Below are positions 44,800 through 57,529 of a DNA stretch of 64,000 nt, piece after piece. Source of the stretch: Porites lobata (lineage: Eukaryota > Cnidaria > Anthozoa > Scleractinia > Poritidae); assembly GCA_942486035.1 (NCBI GenBank), contig CALNXK010000026.1, positions 62,001 through 126,000 of the forward strand. Direction: 5' to 3'. The notes beneath the pieces are model-generated. The model was not told where the DNA came from. It saw nothing but the letters and a program-made list of their open reading frames with translations, and searched no databases. Positions within the stretch are counted from its first letter, which is position 1. Every line of letters begins with the position of its first letter. The position numbers were made by a program, and so were the translations under genes.

Positions 44800-47260
44800 C
44801 AACACTAACACGATGTTCGGTGTGTGAAAGACTTGTTGCCGTCCCGGACCGTTGCTGTTCATATTATACTGAATAGCTTTTCGTGGGACCGCGAACAGCT
44901 ATTCGGTATAGGCCACAGAACTGAGACGACTTCGAACAGATGGAGATTTTCTCAATACTAAGCAGTGCCTATTATTTAAAGTAGTGCGAGCGCGTGAACC
45001 AGAGGCATTTTGGCGGGAAAATGTGATAGCCGTCGTCATTCTTCAGTTTAGCTTGAATAATCGTACTACAGGGAACAGTTATCAAATTTTAGAAGTTTTA
45101 TCATTGGGCTTGACCTCCTTCAATAAAGACGAAAATGTGCTAATGTTTCTTGTAAAAAAGAGGTAAAATAAAGCCTTTCCATGATGTCTAGTTTTTGAGA
45201 ATACGCGAAAAACCGTAAGTCAAATCTCGTCCTCGAATCTATAAACGGTCTCTAATAAAAGAAATTCCACGGGCCAATGTAACGCAATACGCGTATGCTG
45301 CGATTAGTATACCCACCTCGGGCCGCGAGATAAATAAGGCAAGTGGATAAGCAAGGGCAGGAAACGTTTGTCTGATTGGCTCCTGGGAAATCGTTCTTGA
45401 CTAGTACTTGCACATTTGTATGCCCATCACGCATTGCAGACAAGTTAGCTTCACGCGAAATAGGATGAGATTAGCCAGTGCGCCCAACCAAAACTGCCAT
45501 GCTACGCTGGCTAGGATGAGATGGTCTGATCTCTCTTGGCAGACGTCGTTCTTCACGTGCTCCAATTGGCTTGTCCAGCTCCGAATTGTTTACAATGTCA
45601 AGCACTATGATAAATTCCGTACTTGACGTTGTATCTTAGTTCCGGTGGGAGAAAAACTTTCTTTAGTTATTGTTTTGGGTAAAAACTAAAAGAACCTTCA
45701 CCTGAGTTGTCAGGGGTCGATAGTCTATACCCCTTGAGAGTTTTAAGATACCTTGACAGCGACTGCCGCGAAAACGTCATCTATTAAGTGAATTCGCGTT
45801 CTTTCAAACTACATCGCGATTGTTTCAGCTCGCTCTGTATGTCAAAAGCGGCTCTTTTTAATTGGTTATTGAGCTACAACAAAGGATTTTTTCTTATGAA
45901 AATGCCCATCTGTTTTTTTTTTCTGTTTCACTGTCAAAAGAGGACGGAGTGGAACGTTCACGGGTTAGTTTCAAACAAAACTGTGATTCTGTGTAGGTCA
46001 TGGCAGCCTCTAACGTAGGCGCTTTTAGGGGAGCTCGTATTTCGTCTACCTGGATTCCGAGGCGGATCAGGAATATAATAGCCTGTTCACAGACCCTCTA
46101 TTTTTTTTAAGGGATTTGTTGACCGCCAGCGCAAGGAGGTATTGGTGGGGGAAGAAAAAAATAGACGTTCTATATTTTTCAATCTCGTGCTCCGCACTCC
46201 GCTCTCCGCGCTCGCTTCGCTCGCGAGCTCGCCGATGTTTTCGAAAAGAACGAAAGGAAAATAAAACAACGTCTCTGTACAGGCTAGGAATATAACTAGC
46301 CAGGAACTAAAAACACAGGACCAGTTCAAAAGCTTTCGCCCTGATCTTTGATTCTTGTTTATATATCAAAGGCATAAAATTTGTCTCACGTTTTCGTTGG
46401 CAGAACGAAACCTCCCTATCCCAGTATTATTTAAGAAAGTGAAGGGACGGGAGAAGGCGCTCATTCAAAAGCAGCGCTTGTTTGATTTTTTAGGGGGTGG
46501 GAGAGGGCGCTTGTTAGATCGTGAGCGCTTATTCGAAGAAATAGGGTATCTGGTCAAACCATCGACTAAAAAATTAAAGAGAATTAAACTTATGAGTCAG
46601 TCAATCGATTACCATGCCGTAAAGCTGGATAGGTATTTTATCAACCTGAGAAAACAGCCGACATGTCAGACTGTTTATCCCTACTTAGATCAAGCCACCC
46701 TCAAAAAAATTGACAAATTTTGCTACCCCCAAAATATCCGGAAATCGAAAATTAAAAACCAAAATTGAAACTTTAAAACTGTAAAAAGCCTATTTAAATT
46801 TTGGTATTTTCTTGAAATGATAGGAAAAAAGTCGTAAAGCTTTGAAAGAAACAAAGCTGTATGTGACTGAGTAGGGCTTTCGTAATAAGAACACAACTTA
46901 CTTTATATATTACTTGTCTGAGATTTGCTTCCTTTGCAGCAGCTGTCTACTGCATTATATGAAACGTTCCAATTGGCCGATATTCACAAGGTACCAAAAT
47001 GATCTTTTGAAAAGTCACATCATTTAATTCCGGTACTGAGAGGGAACAAAGGAATCGAAACGACTATCAATCCTCAATAAAAGTACAAAAAATGATTTTC
47101 GATTATTTCTTGGGAATTCACCATAAGGTTGATCACAAAGCTAAAATATAATTTGCGTTGCAAAAATGTTTGCCGTTTTTCGCCGTTTATTAGGCGTTGG
47201 AGCTCGACTTTACGGCTGATAGAACATTTTCTGTACATATTTACTTGCAAAAAGGGATTC
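44800..47260. other. No gene recognised; repeat fragments
   Basis: Includes a GCGCTTATTCGAAGAAATAGGG terminus near 46530, which makes the open frame at 46355-46768 look like MITE translation. GCTCGCTTCGCTCGCGAGC forms a hairpin near 46210. Confidence 0.4.
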
Positions 47261-47269
47261 CTTACAATC

Positions 47270-49203
47270 ATGTTAAGAAAGCAGTTGTCTAAAACGCCAG
47301 AAGAGACGAGAAAAACTACGGAGAGAGAAAACACAGATGACTTGGAAGTTCAAGATGAGTCACCGCTTAGGAGAACTCTTGGTATAATTTGTGGCATGTC
47401 ATCCTGCATCTTTTTTGCGTTTTCCTCCCTCCTTGTCAAACTGCTTCGAGAAATTCCTCCCCAGGAAGTCGTTTTCTTCCGCAATATGGTTCAAGTTATC
47501 TTTGTCCTTCCCCCGTTAATCTACAACAAGATTCCAATTGTTGGCAACACGAAGCATCTTCCATTTTTGTGCGTTCGTGGGATAGCCGGAACTCTAGCTC
47601 TTTGCTGCCAGTTCTACGCTTTCCAGCACATGGCCCTTGCAGATGCGACTGTTATCGTGTTTTCCGCTCCTATATTCACGGGAGTTCTGGCACATTTTCT
47701 TCTTGGTGAAGCTTGGGGATGGTTCGATGCAGTGGCGACTTTACTCTGTTTTACCGGCGTTGTCCTCATAGCAAGACCGACGTTCTTGTTTCCTCGGCCG
47801 ATTGAGTCCACGACTCTTGCAAGTGATTGGGAACAGGTAATAAAGACCATAATTTTAGTTCATATTAGTGTTATTTGTTGACCCTCTTATTTCCACATAG
47901 AAATAAATAAAAAAAAAATGTTCGAAATTTCATTTCAGTGCAAAATACTGCATGGTAACCGATTGACATCGCAAAAGTAACTCTCGAGATGAATACGCCC
48001 TCCTTATAGTCAAAATTCTGAGGAGTTTTATGTTTTAAAAAATGACTTTATTCATAGTGGTGACATAATTACTGGTAACCCATTAGTTTACATTGTGGCC
48101 CACAAATGAGGAGAGAAACAAATAATCGAACTGAAAACAAAATTTAAGAATCTCAACTGGCCGGGGGCAAACCAATCGATTATATTAAAGAGGGTCTAAA
48201 TGGGATTTACCGTCAGCCGTCAAACGGCCTAAAATTGAACAGTGTGTCAAACATGCAAAGTGATTTTAACCGTCAAAACGCTTCAGGGTATTTGAAAACC
48301 ATTCCAATATTCTATTTCCAATGTAGGTCACTGCTAGCCTGGTTGCCCTCCTTGGTGCCATATTGACCTCCATTGCTCTTATCGCCATAAGAAAGCTGAA
48401 GGGGGTCAACTTTTTGGTGCCCGTTTTCTTTGTTGGACTTTCTAGTGTGGTCCTCACAATGGGAGCTATTCTTGCATCAGGATCTTTCCAGAGTGTCATA
48501 TGCGGGCACTCACATGAATGGTTCCTTTTGGCACTTGGCTTCTGTGGTCTTGGTGAGTGATTTTTCGTCTATATCCACAAGTAAAACCATGTTCAGCTAA
48601 GCGTTAATACAGTGATGTCGTTAACCCCCCCCCCCCAGTGATTGTTTGCGGTGGAACTTATCCTTGGGGGGGGGGGATACTCGACCAATATCTGGGTACA
48701 GGTGAGCCGCTGAGGGTTTGAGACTCTGACCCTGTGTAGGACAAAAAAAAGTCCTAAAATACATACTTTGTTTGGGATAACACCCTCAGTTTTATTACCC
48801 TGTTAAGGACAAGGAGTGAATACACACCTTGTTTTAAAGCCATTCCGTTTGTATACTTGGAGTACAAACAAATTCCATCCAGCAAATCAAATCGATCGTG
48901 CAGGCAATACCCTGTTTATAATAACGGACAGACCTGTGCGAAATTATGTACCCTGTTTAGAACACACTGAGGTGAAATATGAGGAGTACCCCTGGAACTG
49001 ATAATCAAAAACCTTCCATTTATATTATCACAGGTGGCCAGGCCCTTCTTACAAGATCCGTGCAACTGGAGAGAGCAGGCGTGGTTGCTCTTGTGCGAAC
49101 GTTAGACATCGCCTTGGCCTTCATTCTGCAGCTACTCTTTTTGGATTATACCGCTAACGTTTACAGCATCGTGGGCGCAGCGCTGGTTTTGGGTGCAATA
49201 TAA
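47270..49203 (+). CDS. SLC35G1: SLC35G1-like EamA/drug-metabolite transporter (3 exons)
   Basis: Exons 47270-47836, 48327-48552 and 49034-49203, with phases 0 and 1 and canonical GT-AG. They give 320 residues. A hydrophilic N-terminus of about 40 residues is followed by alternating hydrophobic segments, about ten in all, in two EamA repeats. Family-like stretches: F-R-N-M-V-Q-V, R-G-I-A-G-T, A-D-A-T-V-I-V-F-S-A-P-I-F-T (repeat 1) and G-G-Q-A-L-L-T-R-S-V-Q-L-E-R-A-G (repeat 2). ATG 47270 is chosen over 47129 because the upstream residues look like leader sequence. Vertebrate SLC35G1 is an ER/plasma-membrane protein linked to STIM1 and calcium control; the substrate is unsettled. The C-terminus stops shortly after the last membrane segment. 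AATAAA at about 49918 could be the poly(A) signal. Confidence 0.85.
48650..49000. mobile_element. MITE in SLC35G1 intron 2
   Basis: Starts GGGGGGGGATACTC and ends GAGGAGTACCCC. GTGAGCCGCTGAGGGTTTGAGA resembles the GTGCCGCTGTGAAGGGTATGG of 9233-9566. Repeated TACCCTGTT words occur inside. Confidence 0.45.
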
Positions 49204-49589
49204 TGGTGATTTTAAACCGAGCCGGGCTCACCCCGAATAAGGCCACTAAGAACCAGGGAGGCCTGCCAGAGGAATTGAACAGTCTTATTGGAACAGTAAA
49301 GGGTCAGTTATATGGCAGGAATAATTGAGGACTCGCAACCTCCAAAGGGAAAACAATCTGCAAGTGAACTTTTTCTTGTATTTTAGTAGCCTGTGTAGCA
49401 GGCGCCGGTTATTAATTATTTTACGGGCCGCTCGAAGAGAACAGGAAAAGGGGAGAGGAGGCTTCCTCTCCTCGCCCTTAAAATACCGGCGCCTAGTATT
49501 TTAGAGTTTAGTCTTATAGTTGAAATGGAGCTGCAGGTATGTTCTTTTTGGATAAGCGCGTTCTCCTTCGCAGAGACCTCTTTGTACCT

Positions 49590-49700
49590 TAGGGAGGCTG
49601 GGGAGAGAGAAAAAGAAAGCGCGCGGGGGACGATGGGAAGGGGAGGAAATAAAGAGAGGCACCCGCCCTTTCCTCTTCCCATCATCCCCCGCACACTTAC
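49590..49700. repeat. Foldback repeat
   Basis: GCGCGGGGGACGATGGGAAG and CTTCCCATCATCCCCCGC are inverted. A separate GGCGCCGG/CCGGCGCC pair lies at 49402 and 49487. Confidence 0.5.
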
Positions 49701-50429
49701 CTTTTTTATTTTTTTTAAAATTTGAATCCCAGCGATAGCCTATTTGAATAAGAGATGGACAAGCGAATGCTTTGCGCCCGGGGTACCCCGATATAAAAGG
49801 GAGAAGGATGCTTTTCGTAAAGCTGTCAATGTATGTATGGCTGGTTAAATTTGTGTTTTATGCGGGGAAGAGGTACCAGTTTATGATCACAAGATGGTCA
49901 AATCTGGCAGTGAAGAAAATAAATATGGATTAATTTGACTTCGAGTTATATGTGTCTTTGTTTTTTTGGCTTACTGGCATCACCTAAATCTCTTCAAATG
50001 TTGAGTTTGCGCTTGCAACAAATCCTTTAATATGAGTAGACAAACTGGGGAAACTACTCCTACACTCGTGCCGCCCGATAAGGTATGGTTTTTGAGGGTC
50101 TCAGATCATTTTTGCCTTTGTTCTGTTGTGTTCCTGGTGTAATCCTTAGATATGGTACCTCTATTATTTCAGCTAAAATTCAAGTGCATAAATGACCAGC
50201 TACACGAGAAAAAAATCATCTGTTAAAACTGATCTTTACCTTAGATTTTTAGGAAAGCGACTTAAGGAAGCAGTGAGTTTCCATTCAATTCTTAGCTTGC
50301 GTTTTTCTGTTGAATCTGGTGCTCTTTCAGGGGGAGGGTGCGGCTAAACGTAAGGTACACACGCCTTTACTCTCAACTTGAATCTCGGTGGCTTTGGGAA
50401 TAACCGACTGAAAACAATGAATCAAGACC

Positions 50430-50760
50430 TGGAGAATTGATCAGAATTAGCGTGGGGAAACCGAGCGTTTCTCAGATGAGCTTGACAACTTAGAGCAACA
50501 TTCTCGGAAAAATTCCGTGGAAATCCATGGAATACCGCAAGATGCCTACACAACACGGAACTAGTTGTTAGTAAGCTAACTGAAGCCCTCGACATTACAG
50601 TAGAACCCGAAGATATAGAAATAGATACCGACTGAGATTGGCTCAAGTGAACAATAGCCCTCGAGCAAATGTTATTTCCAGATATCGTCCCCAGGACACG
50701 CGGGATGGATGGAAGAGCCCAGGCCCATTTGCTTCGCCGCGCGTTGATCCGGCGCATCGA
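50430..50760 (+). pseudogene. LINE ORF1-like remnant
   Basis: With stops and frame changes, the plus strand reads like an ORF1/transposase-22-type segment: N-S-V-E-I-H-G-I-P-Q-D-A-Y, then L-T-E-A-L-D-I-T-V-E-P-E-D-I-E-I. No intact frame. Confidence 0.45.
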
Positions 50761-51928
50761 CTTTCGGCCTTTTTGGATTATATATCCTTCGAGTGTGTCA
50801 AAGTCTGTTGGATTCCTTTCTCTAGCCTAGCTGGGAAAGCTTCATTGGTTTCTATGTCTGATGTTATCCTATTTCTATGATCCTAGCATGTCTATGTACC
50901 GCTGGAATTCGAATTTCGTGGAAAAAGTTGTGTTGGAAAGGGAGCATGGCGGCGGAGATGCCCTTCTTGTGCATTATATTTTATGGAAGGTGAGTTTGAG
51001 GAAATTATCATGAAACTGGAGCATTAAGGACATCAACAACAAACTGCAGAGTAAGTTTCACTGGCTTTTATTCAGTATTTCCTACAAATTTTAGGATCGT
51101 ATTTTTACCCCATACAAACCGACTGTAATTTTACTGTAACGGTACTGTGGTACTATCACAGAACCTGGGTGACCTGTGGCTGACCTTGGAAATTTATCAA
51201 ATTTATGTACAACCTGTACATAAAATATACCACAAAAATTGGTGGCTTCCCGAGCAGTTCAGTTCTCTACTACAAGTAGCAGCCTGCGTAGCAGGTAGTT
51301 ATTTGGTGTGTTTTCGTTTGTGGTCGAGATACAGCCTTGCAAAAGCTCTGAGGTAAAAAATTTGGGAGGGGGGCAAGAGGATCTTCTAAACATTATTATT
51401 ATCCACGTGTTCCACGCAGCCCTAGCTAGTCTGCTTCGTTTTAACATAGATTCTATGGGCTATTTCCGAGTTCCAAAAACTCTCACTTCAAAACGAGGCT
51501 CAGTGCAAAACCTTTCTGGTGACAATGAGTTAAGGAGGCTCACACCCATTTTTCGAGGTCTCACTCCTCGTATTTTGTGCTCCATAACATTGGCTATTGT
51601 GCATGAACGAAAAAGTCACAAAGTGAAACAACCAATATCTAACATTGAACTTAATTTTAGGGTATGTTTTGTCGACATCACGGCTTCCATGGCAACAGAA
51701 TAATGATGACACGAAATCTAGCGATAATCTGTTAAAATCCTCTAGTTTGCTAATAGTTTAGATTGTGTCTCTACCTTGGCAAAATTTGAGAAAAATCTAC
51801 GAGAGCATTTTTGAAATGTAATGTTCTAAAAATTTTGAATTCCAAAAAAGTCTTTTTCACTTTTTATTTTTCATTCATCAAAAATGATGATTTATAGTGC
51901 CGGTACAATCCATAGTTATATACCTGGC

Positions 51929-53032
51929 TTAAGGTGCAGTTCAGTTTTTTCAATAGTGAAAATTGGTAAGCAATCGCTCTTTGCGATCCCACATTGTTTT
52001 CCTCACAAGATGTTTTCGCTACCTTAAGTCCAAAAAGGTAACATCTTTGGTTTTAAAGTCGCAGTTTAAAAACTACTCGATAAATTTTTTTTAAAAAAAT
52101 CGGTTCTTTGAGAGTTTAATAATTGCTGAGCATTTCTGTGAAATTTCAAAGCCAATGAAAATTTCTAAGTTACTAAAATAAAATAAAATCCATGGTGAAT
52201 CTTTGCGCTTGGCTTCGTAAAGGCCATTGTTTACACGTACTGGTTTACTCGTTTAGGGTTATGCCTCCCGCTTGTTTGTTCTGCATATTTGCATGCAGCA
52301 CGCCAGACCACGAGTCATTGCAAGCTTATTTCACCCCCGCGTGATTCTTGTTTTCATGGACAACAATAGCTAGTATTTCTGCATATTTCAACTGCATTGT
52401 TAGTTACTGCTCCGTGAAAATGAAACTTGTAGACAATACCCGTGAATAGTGAGATGCTCTCAGTTGTAAACACAAACTTTCCGACAAAAAATTAGTGAAT
52501 TGTAACCCTTATTTTACTGCCTTACAAGTTTAAAAGACATAAAACGACGGTTAATCTCGAGAATCTCAAATTTAAAAAAGATCTGTCGAGGGGTTTCAAA
52601 ACTATTCGCTTGTTCGTCTGAGTAGACCAAAATGTTCACAAAGCGCCTCGATACACCCTAGTCAAATCCTTCTTTATATAAATCGGCTAAAGCTATCGCC
52701 ATGATCTTTCACACACATTTTTAAAAAGATTGAAACTGCTATGAGGTGAAATTGCTTTTATCGAGTCGGCTTTTGGAGGAAACAGCTCCCTCGAAAGATT
52801 TTGTAAGAACAGTTCCCAGTGCCGACAAATAGGGCTGCAAGTAAAATAGGTAAAGGCGTCATTTCGTTGCTATGAACCGACGTCATTGTTACCCTGTTCA
52901 AAACAAATTTTCATCTTTATCTAATACAGCTGTAGTGGTAATTTTTCCAAATCTTTGTTAATGGCGACGTAGTTTATGCTCAAACGTGGGGGGTATTGCC
53001 CCTGAAAAACACTATCGCGCCACCTTAACCAA
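51929..53032. mobile_element. TTAA-flanked element, long copy
   Basis: Left CTTAAGGTGCAG and right GCGCCACCTTAACC suggest TTAA plus a short GGTGS terminus, as in Kolobok or piggyBac groups. The right 250 bp is similar to 59705-59976. Confidence 0.5.
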
Positions 53033-53252
53033 GGTTAAATTACGTTTGCGACTGATATGATTCAGCAGCAGAACGAGATTGTCATATGACGACGGATTAT
53101 GGCGACGGCGCGCGCAAATCAAACAACTGGCTTGACCAATAGCAGAGCGGCAAATTGGGCACCGGAAGTCGCGTTTAGCCCTTTCCGCGCGCTTTCCCGT
53201 CGTCAACTGACGCTCCCGTTCTGTCGCTAAATCAGCCTATTAAAAAAAGGAC

Positions 53253-53292
<40 letters not shown>

Positions 53293-53304
53293 GCCACGTG
53301 ATGT

Positions 53305-53490
53305 CTTTTCCGATAATAATCGACAATAACCTATAACAATCGATAAATCAATCATTATCGATTTCTATCGAAAGTCGATATTTAATCGATGTCAACTTTT
53401 TCCTTTATAGATTTACATCGATTTTCATCGATAGTTAATATCGATTACTATCGACTGTTATCGATTATCGGTTTTTCGATGAACTACGCC
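53305..53490. repeat. ATCGAT-rich block
   Basis: ATCGAT, TATCGATT and AATCGATA words are packed about every 10-20 bp on both strands. Confidence 0.75.
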
Positions 53491-53914
53491 TAGTATGAGA
53501 ATGAGAAATCGTTTTCATATTAGCCTCGCTTTGAAACAGAGGCTTGAGGCAACTCGGAAATGGCCTATTCTTTTTTGTAATCAGAAGGTTCAATTTTTTT
53601 GGCCTCCCTCGCTTGTGATATTGTTCAGCGAGACGTATCTTGAATGGCGTCGGAATTGAAGGATGCCGATGATTTTACAACTTGCAAGACGTCATTCTAA
53701 CTTTTCTATCATCAAGTTCAACCTACACGTGGAATTACATACATTTACCATGTTATACACAAGGCAATGTTGCTTTGTTTAGCCCCGAATACAAAGCGAG
53801 CTAGGGATGCGTGATTGTTAAGTGGATAAGTGAATTACCTCTCGCAAAGTGTCTGTTTATACACTTTTATGAGGTTATCCGTATATCAAGATATCTCCTT
53901 ACATATAACCAACC

Positions 53915-54222
53915 CAGCCTAGGATAGGTTGGCCGCACCACCGGGGTCTACAGTAGGTCCCCTTCCCTACTCTTTTCGATCAGCGGTGTGGGTTCTTTTA
54001 CGTCCCGTCCCACAAGAATGAGATAAGTGAAAGTGCTTTGAGACGGGACCTACGTCCTTATCCGAGAAAGTTGAAAGTTTAACCGTTTGCAGATGTCATT
54101 ACAAAGGCAGCTTTTTCTTCTCATTTACTTACAGACCTAGAATGTTGGTCCGGCCGGGGTTTGAACGCGCGACCTCCCGCTCAGCAGACCGGCGCTCTCC
54201 CAACTGAGCCAACCAGGCGATC
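53915..54222 (-). mobile_element. tRNA-derived SINE
   Basis: On the minus strand the head (54222-54145) has an A box (TTGGCTCAGTTGG) and a B box (GCGTTCAAACC) in tRNA order. A body of about 220 bp follows, with GTGGGTTCTTTTACGTCCCGT (plus-strand reading) and a CCACCGGGGTCTACAG tail. The acceptor stem does not pair well, so it is not a working tRNA. Confidence 0.75.
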
Positions 54223-54229
54223 TGTGTGC

Positions 54230-55455
54230 AGGTGACTTTCATTCAATTTCTCCTCACATGTCAACTAGTCAAAAGAGAGATTTAGAGTCACGCTTAAGGC
54301 AAACGGCAAACAGCAGATTCAAGTTGAAAATTTCTCAAAGTAGCAAATGAGCAGACAAAAACAGTCTAAAACAATTCTCATGGATGAAAATAACGTGAAA
54401 CAACCACTTTTTTTGTAGAACTAAAGAATCGAAAAGAACGGTAAAGAAGAAAAGGGAAAGCTTTGGTCACGTTGTACAACTTCACGTTCGCCGTTATTGT
54501 GACACTAAATCTCTCATCCAGTAAATCTAGTAACACATAACCAAGCAATTATTTTTCAGCGTGTGAAGAAAAAACATGCAAGTTTGCTTATTTACCCGAG
54601 CAGGGAAAAAAACTGTGTAAAAACTTGCTAGTGTGAAACGAGGCTTTAATCCTGGCAAATTTATTGCTAACTGAAGCGACGGTAACGCGTTTCAAGATGG
54701 TATGAGAAGCTTACTGACCTCAGGTTATTCCTCCCAGTTATCCTTCACATCGCTAACTCAATTTGCATCATTTTCCTAGTCCCCAAGTATCGCACTTCAA
54801 CTTCCCTACAATACGATTCGCGTAATTTCTCTTGCTTTATTTTATCTAATCTTCTCAAAATTGTTCCTACCGCTTGTACAGAACGATTGACCACGACTTC
54901 CTTCTTGGCATCGCTCAGGGTTAACCAACGTCACTTGCGATTGACAATGTAGATTGATTTTTATTGTCTGACATGTCAGGCTTGAGCCAATTAACTAACA
55001 GATTGGGTGTCACATGGGTGAAAGTTATATTCCCACCCTGTCTGTTATAACGTTTCAAACGTTTCTTGTTCAAAAGAAACGGAGAACATGTTTCTTTCTT
55101 TAACGCTTTGTAACTTCATGCTCTAAGACTTTATCCTTGGCAACGTACAGGTAAATGTTTCCATGTTATAGTCGGTTGTAATCTTTTTGTTTTAAGGTTT
55201 GTTTCTGAACAGTAACTACATTCAAGAGGTCAAAATATTGCTTTAAAGTTTCAGGAAGTTGTCTAAAGTTGTGTTCACTCAAGCTATACTTGCCAAACTT
55301 AACACGATGCAAATGTGTATATTTTTTTCTGTTGGAAGGTGGTAACTTGTAGAGCAACAGAATTTGCACAAGGAGTGTACTTGTAACTGCTAAGAAGTAT
55401 ACCACGACAATTCAATCGTCAAGATTTGAAATCCTACAAACTCAGCGACTGTCAT
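54230..55455. other. No gene recognised
   Basis: Unassigned intergenic sequence; the minus-strand open frame at 55166-55405 has no recognisable domain. Confidence 0.4.
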
Positions 55456-55636
55456 TGTCAAGGTAACGTGATAATTCTTTAATGGGTGCGTAGATAAATT
55501 TACCCTGTCACAACTTTCTCGTTATAGTTGCTTTCGCGGTTGTCAATTTCAAGGTTAAGTGATAATTTTTTAATGGGTGCTTAGATAAATTACCCTGTCA
55601 CAACTTTCTCCTTATAGTTGCTTTCGCGGTTGTTCG
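55456..55636. repeat. Tandem duplication, about 95-bp unit
   Basis: TTAATGGGTGCGTAGATAAA... to GTTGCTTTCGCGGTTGT occurs twice with few changes. Confidence 0.8.
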
Positions 55637-55879
55637 AGTTTCGTGCTTAATACTACAAATCACGCAGTAGCAGTGATATGGTATTCTTCTTGATATAAGC
55701 GGTAGGGGCTTGTGATTGTATCATTCTGGCTTTTCTATCAGAAAAATGATGTGTTAACTGAGTGTAGAAAGGGAGAGCGAGCGGCCTTTTTTGTTAGCTT
55801 TCAACAGAAATGTAAAATAGGATTCCCGAACGTCTCTATGCTGACTTGAAAGAATTTATTCTCTGCGTGGGGTTTTATA

Positions 55880-56960
55880 CGGTGACTCACGCTCGTTTAA
55901 CGCTCACTGAGTGATCCCTCGCGCGTTTAACGACGATTGAGTGATTCATGGCTAATTTAATTCTGACTGAGTGAGCAATTGGTTTTAGGTAAATTTTGAC
56001 TGGGAAACTCAGGCGAGACAAGTTTAAAGCTGAGGAATGCCTTGAAAGTAGATAAATCGGTAAATCAAAGACCACACGCGACTTTCATCTTGACTGAGTA
56101 ATTCCTCGCGAGTATAACCATGGCTGCGTTACGTTATCGCGCGTTTGACACTTACACAGTTAAATTTCTTGCGAGTTTAACGATGACTGAGTAATTCATA
56201 GCGCGTTTAACCAGAGAGTTTTAACACTCACTTAGTACTTGCTCACAAGTTTAATTAACCCTTACACACTATAACATTGAGTAATTTCTTGCGAGTTTAA
56301 CACTTATTACTTTTTTTTCGCGCGAGTTTAACGGTAACAATTAGTTATTCTTAGCGCGTTTAACACTCAAATTTCTTGCAAGTTTAACGATGATTGAGTT
56401 ATTCACAACGCGTTTAACCAGGGAGTTTTAACTCTCACTTAGTAATTGCTCACGAGTTTAGCACTTATTGAGTCATTCCTTGCGAGTTTAACACATATTT
56501 TCTGGTTCTTTCGTGCGAGTTCAAGGTGGCAAGTAGTTATTCATAGCGCGTTTAACACTTAGACTGTTAAATTTCTTTCGATTTTAACGATGACTGAGTT
56601 ATTTATAAAGCGTTTACCCAAAGAGTTTTAACATTAACATGGTAAATGCTCACGAGTTTAATTAACCCTTTAACTCTTATTGAGTAATTCCTTGCGTGTT
56701 TAACACTTATTTTTCAGTTATTTCGCGCGAGTTGAACGGGGGCAATTAGTTTTTCATAGCGCGTTTAACACTCACACAGTTAAATTTCTTGCTAGTTTAA
56801 CGATAACTGAGTAATTCATAGCGCGGTTAACCAGAGAGTTTTAACGCTTACTTAGTAAATCCTTACGAGTTTAATAGAGTAAGCTCACGAAGAGTTTTAA
56901 GCTAATCGAATAATTCCTGGCGAGTTCAATTCTAACAGAAGATAATACTGATTAAGCGAC
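55880..56960. repeat. Higher-order satellite (about 200-bp period)
   Basis: Subunits of about 33-35 bp around GCGAGTTTAAC and GAGTAATTC. A distinctive CCAGAGAGTTTTAAC variant recurs at about 56211, 56419, 56617 and 56831, that is, every 198-214 bp. No coding content. Confidence 0.8.
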
Positions 56961-57529
56961 TCCCCGCGATCATTTGGGTGTTAAAAAATGTACACTGTCT
57001 GACTTAAGATAGTACTACAATATTATACTACAATCGTGATCTGCCAATCTTTTGATGTTTCGTGATGTCGTAAATCTGTTAAATTACACAAAAAGTGGCA
57101 TTAAACATTATAAACTAAAAAACGATAACGCTTTTGAGGTGCACATATACATGACCTTACATCAGCAAAATGAGAACAGCTCTCGTAACGTAATGCTGAG
57201 AAAATACCACGACGTTTCACTATAACGTTATTCCGAGAGCTTCAGTCGCATGAAGTATTCCTATTAGAGATTCTGTGTGCCCTCCCTGCTCCTTGCTTAC
57301 CGTTCAGAACACGTCGATTGTGAGAGGCTCTCACTTAAATTTTAAAGGGGCTGTCAAAAGGATATTGCTGTTTTAGGTCAATTCTGCGCCAAAGTCATCA
57401 CTAAGTGCGTTTACCCTTACACAAAATGTTCCTGTAGAGAGATGAAGAAGATATCATACAAATTCATCAGGGAGCACAAACCAAAATAATCGTCAGTTTC
57501 AGTAGTAATTTTTGCAGGCACAGTTAATT

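Noticed and set aside
46355..46768. 137-codon plus-strand frame
   Set aside because: Contains MITE-terminus words (GCGCTTATTCGAAGAAATA) and no domain; probably chance.
54145..54222. Possible functional tRNA on minus strand
   Set aside because: A and B boxes are present but the acceptor stem pairs badly and a SINE body follows.
55880..56960. CRISPR-like array
   Set aside because: Eukaryotic DNA; repeats diverge and the spacers are themselves repeats, so it is a satellite.
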